Shown: positions 32,801-41,028, numbered from the stretch's first letter. The stretch is 43,118 nt of DNA from JAGVXH01 sp043810285 (GCA_043810285.1 JBDROH010000010.1:1-43118), one strand, 5' to 3'. Made by a program: numbers and translations. Notes: a model not told the origin generated them from the sequence alone.

Positions 32801-33451
32801 TTATCTATTTCGATTAACTCCTATTTTAGGACAATCTTTCTCGATTGGACATTTCGAACACCAAGGAGAAATGGGCTGACAAATTTTTTTCCCAAATAAG
32901 ACGAAAATACCGTTAAATTTATTCCAATATTTTTTTGGTAAAATTTTTTCTAATTCCTTTTCAGTTTGCTCAGGTGTTTTTGTTTTTACCCATCCGAGAC
33001 GGTTTGGAATTCGGTGGCAGTGAGTATCAATTGGGAGAACGCTTTTTCCGTAAGCAAATGCTAATACAATGTTTGCGGTTTTTGGGCCTATGCCTTTTAT
33101 TGATAACAGTTTCTCTTTGTCGTTTGGAACATTAGAATTAAATTTTTTGATTAAAGTTTTGGAGATGTGTTTCAATATTCTTGCTTTCTTTTTATAGTGT
33201 CCTGATGAAAATATTAATTTCTCTAATTTTGGAAGAGGTAACTTTGAGATTTGTTCTGGAGTGTTTGCAACAGCAAAAAGTTTTTTGCATACTTTTTCGG
33301 TATTTTCATCTCTGGTTCGTAATGAAAGCAAGCAGGCAATTAGAATCTTAAACGCGTCGGATTTTCCTTTCATGCGATTTAAAGTTGTTAGACTGTTTTG
33401 ACCAAAATGTTTTTCAAGGATACTCATAATTTTGGAGATTTTTTTTGACAT
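32801..33451 (-). CDS. nth: endonuclease III (DNA glycosylase/AP lyase)
   Basis: This base-excision repair enzyme acts on oxidised pyrimidines. The 216-residue protein has the HhH motif SIKGIGPKTANIVLAFAYGK with the catalytic Lys, the conserved Asp in LPIDTHCHRI, and a C-terminal 4Fe-4S motif C-x6-C-x2-C-x5-C (CQPISPWCSKCPIEKDC). The start MSKKISKIM at 33451 is chosen because a longer in-frame reading to 33577 would simply translate the adjacent tRNA-Leu gene. Confidence 0.93.
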   Translation of the reverse strand: MSKKISKIMSILEKHFGQNSLTTLNRMKGKSDAFKILIACLLSLRTRDENTEKVCKKLFAVANTPEQISKLPLPKLEKLIFSSGHYKKKARILKHISKTLIKKFNSNVPNDKEKLLSIKGIGPKTANIVLAFAYGKSVLPIDTHCHRIPNRLGWVKTKTPEQTEKELEKILPKKYWNKFNGIFVLFGKKICQPISPWCSKCPIEKDCPKIGVNRNR

Positions 33452-33493
33452 AGTAAAATGTGGGGGGATTTGAATTTCGGGTCTTCTCATCCA

Positions 33494-33577
33494 TGTGGGG
33501 AGGAGGATTCGAACCCCCGTAAGCGTAAAGCTACTGGCGCTTAAAGCCAGCCCGTTTGGCCACTCCGGCATCCCCAC
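33494..33577 (-). tRNA. tRNA-Leu(UAA)
   Basis: An 84-nt class II tRNA on the minus strand. The acceptor GTGGGGA pairs with TCCCCAC, discriminator A. The anticodon stem CTGGC/GCCAG encloses loop TTTAAGC, anticodon UAA. A long variable arm (TAGCTTTACGCTTAC region) precedes T stem GGGGG/CCTCC with loop TTCGAAT. A TATA-like element (CTTTTATATTG) lies about 25-30 bp upstream. Confidence 0.92.
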
Positions 33578-33652
33578 ATAAAAGTAATCAGAAATGACAA
33601 TATAAAAGATTATCGGGAATGGTCAAATAGGGAAATTTTACTTAAAATTCAA

Positions 33653-33728
33653 TAGCGAGAGCGGGATTTGAACCACGCGACCTCGAGGTTATGGGCCTCG
33701 CGAGCTGACCAGACTGCTCCATCTCGCT
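33653..33728 (-). tRNA. initiator tRNA-Met(CAU)
   Basis: The acceptor AGCGAGA pairs with TCTCGCT, giving the A1:U72 pair typical of archaeal initiators. The D stem is GAGC/GCTC. The anticodon stem CGAGG/CCTCG encloses loop CCCATAA, anticodon CAU with C33. The T stem pairs only if one U is bulged: GCG(U)GG against CCCGC around loop TTCAAAT; the extra base is at 33675. TTTATAAC at about 33752-33759 is the promoter element. Confidence 0.88.
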
Positions 33729-33778
33729 ATTGAAATATGTGCTGAGAACACGTTATAAATCTTTTTGTAGAGAATAAA

Positions 33779-34186
33779 TCAGTTTTTGACTATTCCTTTC
33801 CCTCTTAAAACAATGTTAGATTCAACAATTTTTCCATCAAAGAATTTTTTGGTGAATTCAATTGCGTCATTTTGGTCATAGAATTTACAGGAAAAGATAT
33901 CTATGTAAACTGAATCACTCTCTTCAGCAAAGTGGCCTGAGATACAAGAAGTTTCGATTAATTGTACTGCACTGTATCCTTGAACTAAGGGGTCGGCTCC
34001 GAATCTTACAATAACCGGTTCTCCAAATCTTTTCATATCAATTAGATTACAGAGTTCAATAATATACTTTTTGATTTTATCGGCATCTCTCAAGGTTTCA
34101 GGATTACAATTAAATAAGTCTATAGAAGTTAAAATTCCCCAAGACTTACTTGTTTCATAATCTTCTTTGGAGAATGTTTCACTCAT
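33779..34186 (-). CDS. speD: AdoMet decarboxylase family proenzyme (pyruvoyl)
   Basis: The 135-residue protein belongs to the prokaryotic S-adenosylmethionine decarboxylase fold: WGILTSIDLFNCNPETL, GYSAVQLIETSCISGHF, DSVYIDIFSCKFYD. S80, H85 and C100 keep the exact spacing (5 and 15) of the pyruvoyl-forming Ser63, His68 and Cys83 of the Thermotoga enzyme. The residue before the Ser is Thr rather than Glu, so self-cleavage would occur at T-S. The product would be decarboxylated AdoMet for polyamines. In Crenarchaeota a paralogue of this fold decarboxylates arginine instead, so the substrate is not certain. No polyamine genes lie nearby. Confidence 0.8.
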   Translation of the reverse strand: MSETFSKEDYETSKSWGILTSIDLFNCNPETLRDADKIKKYIIELCNLIDMKRFGEPVIVRFGADPLVQGYSAVQLIETSCISGHFAEESDSVYIDIFSCKFYDQNDAIEFTKKFFDGKIVESNIVLRGKGIVKN

Positions 34187-34420
34187 AGTTTTATTCCAAT
34201 TAATTTAATTATTCTATTATAGTTTGTATATCTGAAAATTTTAGAATCAATACTCTGTAAAAAATTAATGTCGTAGAGAGGATATCTATCACTCTTTGTT
34301 TTGTTCTCACAGCCCGAATAGCTAGCTATCCAATTAGTGTCATAAAGTTTGTATTCCACGTTCCCATAAAGTTAGTTTATCCTAGTTAGTTCTATTTAAA
34401 AACTTATTCTTAACAACTCT

Positions 34421-34426
34421 TATAAA
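34421..34426 (+). promoter_or_regulatory. TATA box of rnhB
   Basis: TATAAA is centred 25 bp before the rnhB ATG at 34448. The rest of the 261-bp gap (34187-34447) contains the divergent speD promoter (ACTATAATA near 34213-34222 on the other strand). Two copies of CATAAAGTT lie at 34352 and 34375 areas. No convincing gene is present. Confidence 0.6.
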
Positions 34427-34447
34427 CTTCTATCTCTAAAAAATCTT

Positions 34448-35104
34448 ATGACTAAGTTAATTGGTATCGACGATGCAGGACGAGGTCCAGTTTTGGGTCC
34501 AATGATTTTGGCCGGAGTTTTAATCGAATCTGATGAAGAATCAATAATAAAAAATATAGGGGCGAAAGATTCTAAGTTACTTACACCAATACAGCGAGGA
34601 GAAATTAAGGAAAAAATAATCTCGAAATATGAATTTCATATTGAAGTTTCTGAACCGATAGAGATAGACGAGTCAGATAATCTTAATTATTTAGAAGCGA
34701 TAAAAACTGCAATGATTATAAATAAGTTGATAAAAAATTTAGATGAACCTGTTAAGGTTATAGTTGATTGTCCTTCAGTAAATATTTCTTCTTGGTCGAA
34801 AGATGTCCAAAAATTAATCGAAAAAGTGGAATTAGTTTCGCTTATTTGTGAACATAAAGCTGATTTAAATCATCCAGTGGTATCTGCAGCTTCTATAATT
34901 GCAAAAGAAAGAAGGGAAGAAGAAATGAGTAAATTAAGACAAGAATTCAAAAAAGATTTTGGTTCGGGATATCCTTCAGATCCTAAAACAAAAGAATTTA
35001 TTAAGGAGAATTTTAACGATCCAAAATACAAAAAGATAATTCGGTTTTCTTGGAATACTGTTAAAAGATTAATTAAGGCAAAAAGTCAGCAAAGCCTATT
35101 CTAA
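34448..35104 (+). CDS. rnhB: ribonuclease HII
   Basis: RNase HII cleaves RNA in RNA-DNA hybrids and at embedded ribonucleotides. The 218-residue protein has motif I GIDDAGRGPVLGP, then VIVDCPSVN with the third acid, then EHKADLNHPVVSAASIIAKERRE with the fourth. In motif I the canonical D-E pair (GIDEAGRG) is D8-D9, so the second catalytic acid is Asp instead of Glu. The C-terminus KSQQSLF resembles a short PCNA-binding PIP motif (QxxLF). A leaderless promoter precedes it. Confidence 0.92.
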   Translation: MTKLIGIDDAGRGPVLGPMILAGVLIESDEESIIKNIGAKDSKLLTPIQRGEIKEKIISKYEFHIEVSEPIEIDESDNLNYLEAIKTAMIINKLIKNLDEPVKVIVDCPSVNISSWSKDVQKLIEKVELVSLICEHKADLNHPVVSAASIIAKERREEEMSKLRQEFKKDFGSGYPSDPKTKEFIKENFNDPKYKKIIRFSWNTVKRLIKAKSQQSLF

Positions 35105-35110
35105 TAATTC

Positions 35111-35116
35111 TTAAAA
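35111..35116 (+). promoter_or_regulatory. TATA-like box of the SMC gene
   Basis: TTAAAA is centred 26 bp upstream of the ATG at 35139, immediately after the rnhB stop, so the SMC gene has its own leaderless promoter. Confidence 0.5.
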
Positions 35117-35138
35117 ACCCTCTTTTCTTAACATTTTT

Positions 35139-38003
35139 ATGACTTATATAAAAAAGATGGTGATGCACGGGTTTAAATCTTTTGCAAGAAGAACTGAAAT
35201 ACTTTTCGAAGATGCAATTAATGTTATCGTTGGGCCAAATGGTTCAGGTAAATCAAATATTACCGACGCACTATGTTTTGTTTTGGGTCGGCTTTCTATA
35301 AAATCTATTAGGGCGGCAAAAGCTGCAAATCTTATATTTTCTGGGAATAAAACTTACAAAGGTTCTACTGAAGCTTCAGTCGAGTTAGTATTTGATAATT
35401 CAGATAAAACTTTTGCAATTGATTCGAATGAAGTAACTGTGAAAAGAGTTGTTAGGAAAAATGGTCAATCAGTTTATAGAATAAATAATCAAACAAAAAC
35501 TCGACAAGAACTGTTAGAGCTTTTATCTCAGGCAGGAGTAGATCCTAACGGATTTAATATAGTTCTTCAAGGGGAAATACAGTCTTTAGTAAATGCTACG
35601 GCGGAAGAGCGAAGAAAAATCATTGAAGAAGTTGCCGGTATATCTATTTATGAAACTAGGAAGAGTAAATCTTTGAGAGAATTGGAGAAGACGGAAGAAA
35701 AATTGAAGGAGGTTTCTGCAGTTCTAAGGGAGAGAAGTTCTTATTTGAAAAATCTTGAGAAAGAAAGGCAAGAAGCACTGTCTTATCAAAAGCTCGAAGA
35801 GACAATAAAAAAATGCAAGGCGACTTTAATTGCTCAGGCTATGAAAGAGAAAGAGAAAGATGTTTTGAGTATAAATAAGGTTATTGAATATCAAGTAAAA
35901 GAAATTGAAAAATTGAAAAATCAAATTTATGAAAAGAATCTTGGTGTAGACAAACTTCAAGATAAAATTGTTGTGATTAATAAGCAAATTCAGTCTTTAA
36001 CAAGTAATGAGCAAGAGGTTCTTCATAGGGAAATTGCAGATTACAGAGTAGAGCTTGCAGGTCTAGAAGTTCGAAGAGAAAACTTTGAAAATAGGGTAAT
36101 TCATGGAAAGGAAAAAATAACGATTAATAAGGAAAAGATTAAAAATCTTCAGTTAGAGATTTCTAAAATTAAAACTACTTCTCCAGAAATAAGAGAACAA
36201 CAGGAACAGCAACTGATTCTTCAAGATAAATTTGACGTATTGGAGCAACAACGAAGGAGATTCTATATGGTAAAATCTGATTTGTCAACTTTGGAGAGTC
36301 AACAGACCGAAAAAAATAAGTTTCTAATTGAATCAAGGAAGGAAATCCAATTAGTTGAGCAGAATATAACTTCTCTTTTTAATGAAATTAAATATGCTAA
36401 ATCTGTTGAGACTGTTGGAAATTTAAAATCTGAATCTAAGAAAAAACTTGAAGTGGTAATTGAGCAGATTTCAAATTTAGAAAATGTAATTTTAGAAAAA
36501 GAAAAACAAAATGCAATTTTTGAGAATAAGATTAAGTGTGATGAAAAATTAAAGGAGGATATAATAAAATTAGAGAATTGTCCTATATGTAAACAGATTG
36601 TTGGAGAAGAACATAAAAGTAAGATATCTGCTACGGCAGATTGTACAATTAAATCTGCAAGCGGAGAGATGGAAAAAAACTTGAAAATAAAGGTTAAGAA
36701 TAATGAAAAAATAAACCTGCTAAAGCAAAATCTTTCTGCTCTGAGGTTGAAATTAAATGAATTAGATATTGATGAGATTAAGCTGAAAAATGCTGATGAG
36801 AAAAAGCATCAAATCAAGAGGATTGCTGAGTCACAGGAAGAAATACAAAAAGAACTTATTATTATTAATGAGAGAATTCATAAAATAAAAGTAGAGTTTG
36901 AAAAATTAAAAGATATCGAGGAGAAGTATGATGATATAAGGTTAAGGCTTCAAGAGTTATCTTTATCAGATATCGATGTGGATACTGAAATCACAGTTAA
37001 ACAGCGAGATGTTAATAGAATAGGCTCTGAGTTGAAGGCTTTGATGAGGGATGTAGAAGGGTCTGAGGTTGAACTTAAAAAAATTGTAACTTTAATCTTA
37101 GAAAAAGAGAAATATGTTGAGAAAAAAGAATTTGAAGAGCAAAAACTCTATGAGAAATTTCAGAAGTTTTTTGGGATAAGGAATGAGCTTCAGGATCAAC
37201 AGAAAGTTATTGAGACGGATATTATTGGGATGCAACATACTGTGAGAAATCTCGAAGATAAGATCAATCATCATAAGATTCAGAAGGCACAGCTTGATGC
37301 ACAGCTTGATTCTTTGAAGACAGAATTTGTAGAGTTCGGAGTGGTTGAGATTATTTCTTCTTCTGTAGATCAAATAAAAGAGCGGTTGCAAAAAGCACAG
37401 TTTGGTATTTCACGAATAGGAAATGTGAATATGAGGGCTTTAGAGGTGTTTGATAGGGTTGAGGAACAAGTTACACTTATTAGGGAGAAAGTTGAGACTA
37501 TTGAGAAAGAAAAAGAAAATATCTATAAAATCATAGTGGAGATTGATAAGAAAAAGAAAAAATCTTTTATTAGTACTCTTGATGCGGTTAATGAATATTT
37601 TACTCGGAATTTTTCTCAACTCTCTAGAAAAGGAGATGTTTTTCTAGAACTTGAGAATAAAACTGAACCTTTTGAGGGAGGGTTAAATATCTTGATAAAA
37701 GTCTCACGAGGAAAATATTTTGATGTTACATCTCTTTCAGGAGGAGAAAAAACTTTGGTGGCCTTAGCATTAATTTTTGCAATTCAAGAATATAAGCCTT
37801 ATTGCTTTTATGTTTTTGATGAAATTGACGCAGCTCTTGATAAGCATAATTCTGAACTTCTAACAGCTTTACTTAAAAAGTATATGACGGCAGGCCAGTA
37901 TACTATTGTGACTCACAATGATACATTGATTTCTGAAGCTACAAATTTGTATGGTGTGAGTATGCAAGAAAATATTTCTAAGATAATTAGTTTGAAAGTT
38001 TAA
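35139..38003 (+). CDS. smc: SMC-type ATPase with a zinc hook instead of a hinge
   Basis: The 954-residue protein has SMC-type heads. The N-head shows KKMVMHGFKSFARRT, Walker A VGPNGSGKSNITDAL and NIVLQGEIQSLVNATAEERR. The C-head shows signature SLSGGEKTLVALAL (from 865) and Walker B CFYVFDEIDAALD. Coiled coil fills about 165-480 and 485-800. At the middle, C481-P-I-C484 followed by KQIVGEEHKSKI is a Rad50-style zinc hook, where two protomers share one zinc. The usual SMC hinge (about 150 residues, Gly-rich) is absent, which explains the short length against about 1150-1200. No ScpA or ScpB gene is nearby. The role is DNA tethering or chromosome organisation by inference; head similarity is SMC rather than Rad50, and Mre11 is not adjacent. 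Confidence 0.85.
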   Translation: MTYIKKMVMHGFKSFARRTEILFEDAINVIVGPNGSGKSNITDALCFVLGRLSIKSIRAAKAANLIFSGNKTYKGSTEASVELVFDNSDKTFAIDSNEVTVKRVVRKNGQSVYRINNQTKTRQELLELLSQAGVDPNGFNIVLQGEIQSLVNATAEERRKIIEEVAGISIYETRKSKSLRELEKTEEKLKEVSAVLRERSSYLKNLEKERQEALSYQKLEETIKKCKATLIAQAMKEKEKDVLSINKVIEYQVKEIEKLKNQIYEKNLGVDKLQDKIVVINKQIQSLTSNEQEVLHREIADYRVELAGLEVRRENFENRVIHGKEKITINKEKIKNLQLEISKIKTTSPEIREQQEQQLILQDKFDVLEQQRRRFYMVKSDLSTLESQQTEKNKFLIESRKEIQLVEQNITSLFNEIKYAKSVETVGNLKSESKKKLEVVIEQISNLENVILEKEKQNAIFENKIKCDEKLKEDIIKLENCPICKQIVGEEHKSKISATADCTIKSASGEMEKNLKIKVKNNEKINLLKQNLSALRLKLNELDIDEIKLKNADEKKHQIKRIAESQEEIQKELIIINERIHKIKVEFEKLKDIEEKYDDIRLRLQELSLSDIDVDTEITVKQRDVNRIGSELKALMRDVEGSEVELKKIVTLILEKEKYVEKKEFEEQKLYEKFQKFFGIRNELQDQQKVIETDIIGMQHTVRNLEDKINHHKIQKAQLDAQLDSLKTEFVEFGVVEIISSSVDQIKERLQKAQFGISRIGNVNMRALEVFDRVEEQVTLIREKVETIEKEKENIYKIIVEIDKKKKKSFISTLDAVNEYFTRNFSQLSRKGDVFLELENKTEPFEGGLNILIKVSRGKYFDVTSLSGGEKTLVALALIFAIQEYKPYCFYVFDEIDAALDKHNSELLTALLKKYMTAGQYTIVTHNDTLISEATNLYGVSMQENISKIISLKV

Positions 38004-38020
38004 GAGATTAGTACTTCTCT

Positions 38021-38057
38021 TGAAAAAAACAAAAAGCTTACAAAAAATAAAGTAAGC
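38021..38057 (-). terminator. terminator of the surface-protein gene
   Basis: On the minus strand GCTTAC and GTAAGC (38057-38052 and 38041-38036) form a 6-bp hairpin followed by TTTTTGTTTTTTTC, just after the stop at 38072. This is an intrinsic-type, T-rich terminator between convergent genes. Confidence 0.6.
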
Positions 38058-38071
38058 AAATTAAAATAAAT

Positions 38072-39268
38072 TTAGTAGTAGCTAGTTTCTACTTCTTCAG
38101 TAATTTTTTCCTTTCGTGTAAGAAGAACAACTAAAACTGCAAGGAGGACAACGAAGATAATCACGAGGATTACTGTTAAGGCTACAACAGAAGTTGAAAC
38201 GTTTGTTCCAACAACATTAGCACTTAAAACAGTTGGTTTACCGTTGACATCTACAGAGAAAGTATAAGTTCCAACTGCAGCATTGTTGTCTGCACTAACT
38301 GTAACGGAAACTGTCTCGCTAGCATCAGGGCCCACAGTAATTACTGAAGGAACAGATACATCTAAAACATCTCCGGAAACAGCATTCAAGTTGAAAACTT
38401 TTACATCATCGGCAGAGTTAACAATAATTAAATCATAAGTTACTGTTTCTCCTGCGTTCAAGTCCTTATTCTTAACTGCAGCTAAAACCATAGAAGCTGA
38501 ATCATCGATGCTGATTAATCTTGTAACACTTGTTTCAGAGTCATCATTGTATACATCAATTTTCATTTCATAAACATCAGCTTTGGCAGTATCTGGAATT
38601 GTCAAGTATACTGTTGTGTAAGCAGAGTCTTCTTCATCATCATATTCTTCATAGTCTTCTGTAGGAATTAAGTCTCCCACGTAGCCTCGAGTTGAAATAC
38701 TCAAAGCTGGAATAGAAACAATAACATAGTTATCGTCCATTCGGTTGTAACCGTTGTTTTTAACAACAACAGAAACAGGGAAAATATCTCCTGCGGAAAC
38801 CTTTGAGGAATAATCTACAGATAACACTTCAAAAGTATAAGATTCTCTTTGCATACTGATAGTATATTCTTCTTCTGTTCGGTCATTTTTGGAAACAACT
38901 TCAACATAAAGAGTGTATAGTTCAGATAAATCTTCAGCGTCAGAAGGTAGTTTTAATTTCAAAAGTTTAGTGTATGTTACACCACCTTCGATATCAAATC
39001 TATCTGTAGAAGCAGAAACATCGTCTCGGTGACCTTCGATGTAAATCTTAACTTTTACGTCTTCCATATTATCATCTGCATCAAATGTAACTCGTACTGG
39101 AATAACACTCTGAACATCGCCAGCCATTGTAACTCCTGAGCTCAGTGTAACGCCGTTAAATTCTGTATTGATATTTGTAGCAAGGTTTGCAGAAGCAAAT
39201 CCTATAACCATCAAAGTTAGAACTGCAATAAAAGGAACTAAAAGCAAATTTCTTTTCATATTTTTCAT
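38072..39268 (-). CDS. C-terminally anchored surface protein
   Basis: The 398-residue protein has a signal peptide (about 1-27, ending FASA), repeated beta-sandwich ectodomains and one C-terminal transmembrane helix (VVALTVILVIIFVVLLAVLVV) with a short charged tail KEKITEEVETSYY. The ectodomain reads like CARDB/Ig-like modules: VSAGDIFPVSVVVKNNGY, LNAGETVTYDLIIVNSA, VGTYTFSVDVNGKP. It is rich in Asp, Glu, Val and Thr. Codons appear cleaner and a strong terminator follows, both suggesting high expression, perhaps as a main envelope protein. Start choice: ATG 39268 or the next Met at 39259. No name could be assigned. Confidence 0.75.
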   Translation of the reverse strand: MKNMKRNLLLVPFIAVLTLMVIGFASANLATNINTEFNGVTLSSGVTMAGDVQSVIPVRVTFDADDNMEDVKVKIYIEGHRDDVSASTDRFDIEGGVTYTKLLKLKLPSDAEDLSELYTLYVEVVSKNDRTEEEYTISMQRESYTFEVLSVDYSSKVSAGDIFPVSVVVKNNGYNRMDDNYVIVSIPALSISTRGYVGDLIPTEDYEEYDDEEDSAYTTVYLTIPDTAKADVYEMKIDVYNDDSETSVTRLISIDDSASMVLAAVKNKDLNAGETVTYDLIIVNSADDVKVFNLNAVSGDVLDVSVPSVITVGPDASETVSVTVSADNNAAVGTYTFSVDVNGKPTVLSANVVGTNVSTSVVALTVILVIIFVVLLAVLVVLLTRKEKITEEVETSYY

Positions 39269-39345
39269 TTTAAATTTAGTTAAAATTTAAACTAACAAAG
39301 GATATTTAAACCTTATTGTTGTTGTAATTCTGGAGAGACGAAAAA

Positions 39346-39370
39346 CTTTAAATAGTATACTTGAGTATAC
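39346..39370 (+). promoter_or_regulatory. TATA box plus palindromic operator of the RHH gene
   Basis: CTTTAAATAG (39346-39355) is followed directly by the inverted repeat GTATACT-TG-AGTATAC (39355-39370; 7-bp arms). An operator touching the TATA box and covering the region before the start site is the usual layout for autorepression by a ribbon-helix-helix protein. Confidence 0.65.
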
Positions 39371-39398
39371 ATTTTATCGTAAAAATGAGTAACAAATA

Positions 39399-39665
39399 AT
39401 GGTAAAGAAAACAAAGGGCAATTTGAAGGTAACTACAATAAAGTTGACCGAAGAAACAAAACTCCGTTTGGAGAAACTTCGTGAGCATAAAGGAGAGTCT
39501 TATGATGATATCTTGAGAAAAATTCTTTATATCTTAAATATTGCCCGAGATGATCCTGAAAAGGCGAAACGGGTTCTTGAGAGAATTTCAGATCTTAGGG
39601 GAAGGATGCTTGAGGAAGAAGAACAACGGAAAGAAGATTTGTTGAAGGAAAATAAGATAAATTAA
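39399..39665 (+). CDS. ribbon-helix-helix (CopG/VapB-like) DNA-binding protein
   Basis: The 88-residue protein has the RHH pattern in residues about 9-42: KVTTIKLTEETKLRLEKL, then HKGESYDDILRKILYIL. An acidic helical tail follows. RHH proteins bind palindromes as dimers; a 7-bp-arm palindrome sits at its promoter. No toxin of a known family follows: the next gene, 30 bp downstream, has its own TATA box and is an unknown PLD-like protein. It could be an antitoxin, but a stand-alone regulator is the simpler reading. Confidence 0.75.
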   Translation: MVKKTKGNLKVTTIKLTEETKLRLEKLREHKGESYDDILRKILYILNIARDDPEKAKRVLERISDLRGRMLEEEEQRKEDLLKENKIN

Positions 39666-39695
39666 ATTTATATAGCAATAATTTGTATTAAAATA

Positions 39696-40211
39696 ATGGT
39701 TAAACAAACAGGATTTTTGAAAAAGATGCATAATTTTTTTGGTACTAGTTCTTCAGAGTCTCAAGAAGATTATTTCAAATTCCAAATTCAACTTATTGAG
39801 ATGGCAAAAGAAAGGATTTTGATATATGGGTATGATGCTCCTTTTATGGATAGGGTGGAAACTGTTAAGGCATTAGGTGATGCTACTAAACGAGTTAATA
39901 TTTCTGCAATAGTTTCTAGATCTTATGGGAGGATTCCTTTAGAGAAGTTAGCTGAAAATATCGACAATATTGAAATCTTAAGGACTGATGAAGAACTTAG
40001 TCGGGGATATATTGTTTATGGTAAAATCGGTGTTAATTATTGGAATTCTAAGAGAAAAACATCATATATTCCTGAAATTAATGAGGGTGTTATTCATAGG
40101 GTTTCTGTGGCAAATAGTTATCTTGGTTCTTTTGATGAATATCTTTTTGATAAGGCTCATGCCAAAAAATTAGATATAAAGCTCAGAGATTTTATTTTTA
40201 CTTCTACATAA
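39696..40211 (+). CDS. PLD-like/TrmB-sensor-like protein of unknown function
   Basis: The 171-residue protein has an N-terminal helix, then MAKERILIYGYDAPFMDRV, VNISAIVSRSYGRIPLE and SRGYIVYGKIGVNYW, an alternation resembling the phospholipase-D fold used in TrmB effector domains. The catalytic HxK motif is not present, so it would be a non-catalytic, possibly ligand-binding version. No helix-turn-helix is visible. TTTATATAG (39667-39675) is centred 25 bp before the start. Its end overlaps the convergent endonuclease IV gene by 8 bp. The fold assignment is tentative. Confidence 0.45.
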   Translation: MVKQTGFLKKMHNFFGTSSSESQEDYFKFQIQLIEMAKERILIYGYDAPFMDRVETVKALGDATKRVNISAIVSRSYGRIPLEKLAENIDNIEILRTDEELSRGYIVYGKIGVNYWNSKRKTSYIPEINEGVIHRVSVANSYLGSFDEYLFDKAHAKKLDIKLRDFIFTST

Positions 40212-41028
40212 TTGGAGTGGTAGCAATTTTCGAAACTACTTCGATGTTGTCTTGGGTTTTCCAACTTTCTTTACCCTTAACACTATCTCCAACAGGGTCG
40301 GGACTTTCACAAATCACAACAACATCCTTATCAAGTCCGTTCAAAAAATTTAATAATTTATTCCATTCTTTGGTTTCAGTTAATTTATGGTTTCGTTCGC
40401 CTTTCTCGTTATATTCAATTCCAGAGAAATGAGCATGCCATTTTTTTTGTGGAAATGCTTTTTTAATGTCTTCGAATTTATGTTCTCCATATCTCGCTAA
40501 GACATGTGCAAAGTCTATACAGAACCCACATCCAGTATCTTTAACTAAATCAGTAATCTCGTCGATAGAACCAAAAACGTTTACCTTTCCCATAATCTCT
40601 GGACATAATTCCACATGCCATTTATTTTTTTTGAGGATATCCTTCATTTCAATAATACTTTTCTTAATATTTACAGTCGCGTCTTCTGATTTCATATTCG
40701 AATAAAAACCTGGATGAAACACGACCCTTTTTGCTTCGAGATAATGTGCAATCTCGCAACACTTTAGAACTCTCTTTTTTGATGCTTCAATCTTTTCAGT
40801 TTCTTTTGAATTCAGATTAATGTAATATGGTGCATGAATTGATAAATAGATTCCTAATTCCTTGGCGACTTTTCCAATTGCTAGAGCATCGTCTTTATTT
40901 TTGATATAAGCCCCATAGGTAAATGCAATCTCGCATGCTCTTAATCCTAGGTGATGGAATTTGTTTAAATTGGAAATAGCTTCTTTGACAGAACCGAGTC
41001 CTGCTGGTCCAAATTTGATAGTTGACAT
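40204..41028 (-). CDS. nfo: endonuclease IV (AP endonuclease)
   Basis: A TIM-barrel AP endonuclease of 274 residues. It has FGPAGLGSVKEA, the metal-site segments YLSIHAPYYINL, RVVFHPGFYS, VELCPEIMGK, CGFCIDFAHVLARYG, WHAHFSGIEYNEKGERNHKL and VVICESPDPV. These fit the trinuclear-zinc His/Glu/Asp set of Nfo. With nth and mpg it gives a near-complete base-excision repair set in this window. It converges on and overlaps the PLD-like gene by 8 bp. Confidence 0.9.
   Translation of the reverse strand: MSTIKFGPAGLGSVKEAISNLNKFHHLGLRACEIAFTYGAYIKNKDDALAIGKVAKELGIYLSIHAPYYINLNSKETEKIEASKKRVLKCCEIAHYLEAKRVVFHPGFYSNMKSEDATVNIKKSIIEMKDILKKNKWHVELCPEIMGKVNVFGSIDEITDLVKDTGCGFCIDFAHVLARYGEHKFEDIKKAFPQKKWHAHFSGIEYNEKGERNHKLTETKEWNKLLNFLNGLDKDVVVICESPDPVGDSVKGKESWKTQDNIEVVSKIATTPIM

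Noticed and set aside
33452..33577. N-terminal extension of endonuclease III up to 33577
   Set aside because: The extra 42 residues are a translation of the tRNA-Leu gene; the family start fits the Met at 33451.
34187..34447. Riboswitch-like leader for the AdoMet decarboxylase gene
   Set aside because: GGATA/TATCC arms and a repeated CATAAAGTT are present, but no known riboswitch core could be folded by eye and the arms are short.
39399..40211. RHH antitoxin plus downstream toxin pair
   Set aside because: The downstream gene has its own TATA box at leaderless spacing and no recognised toxin fold, so a toxin-antitoxin module is not supported.
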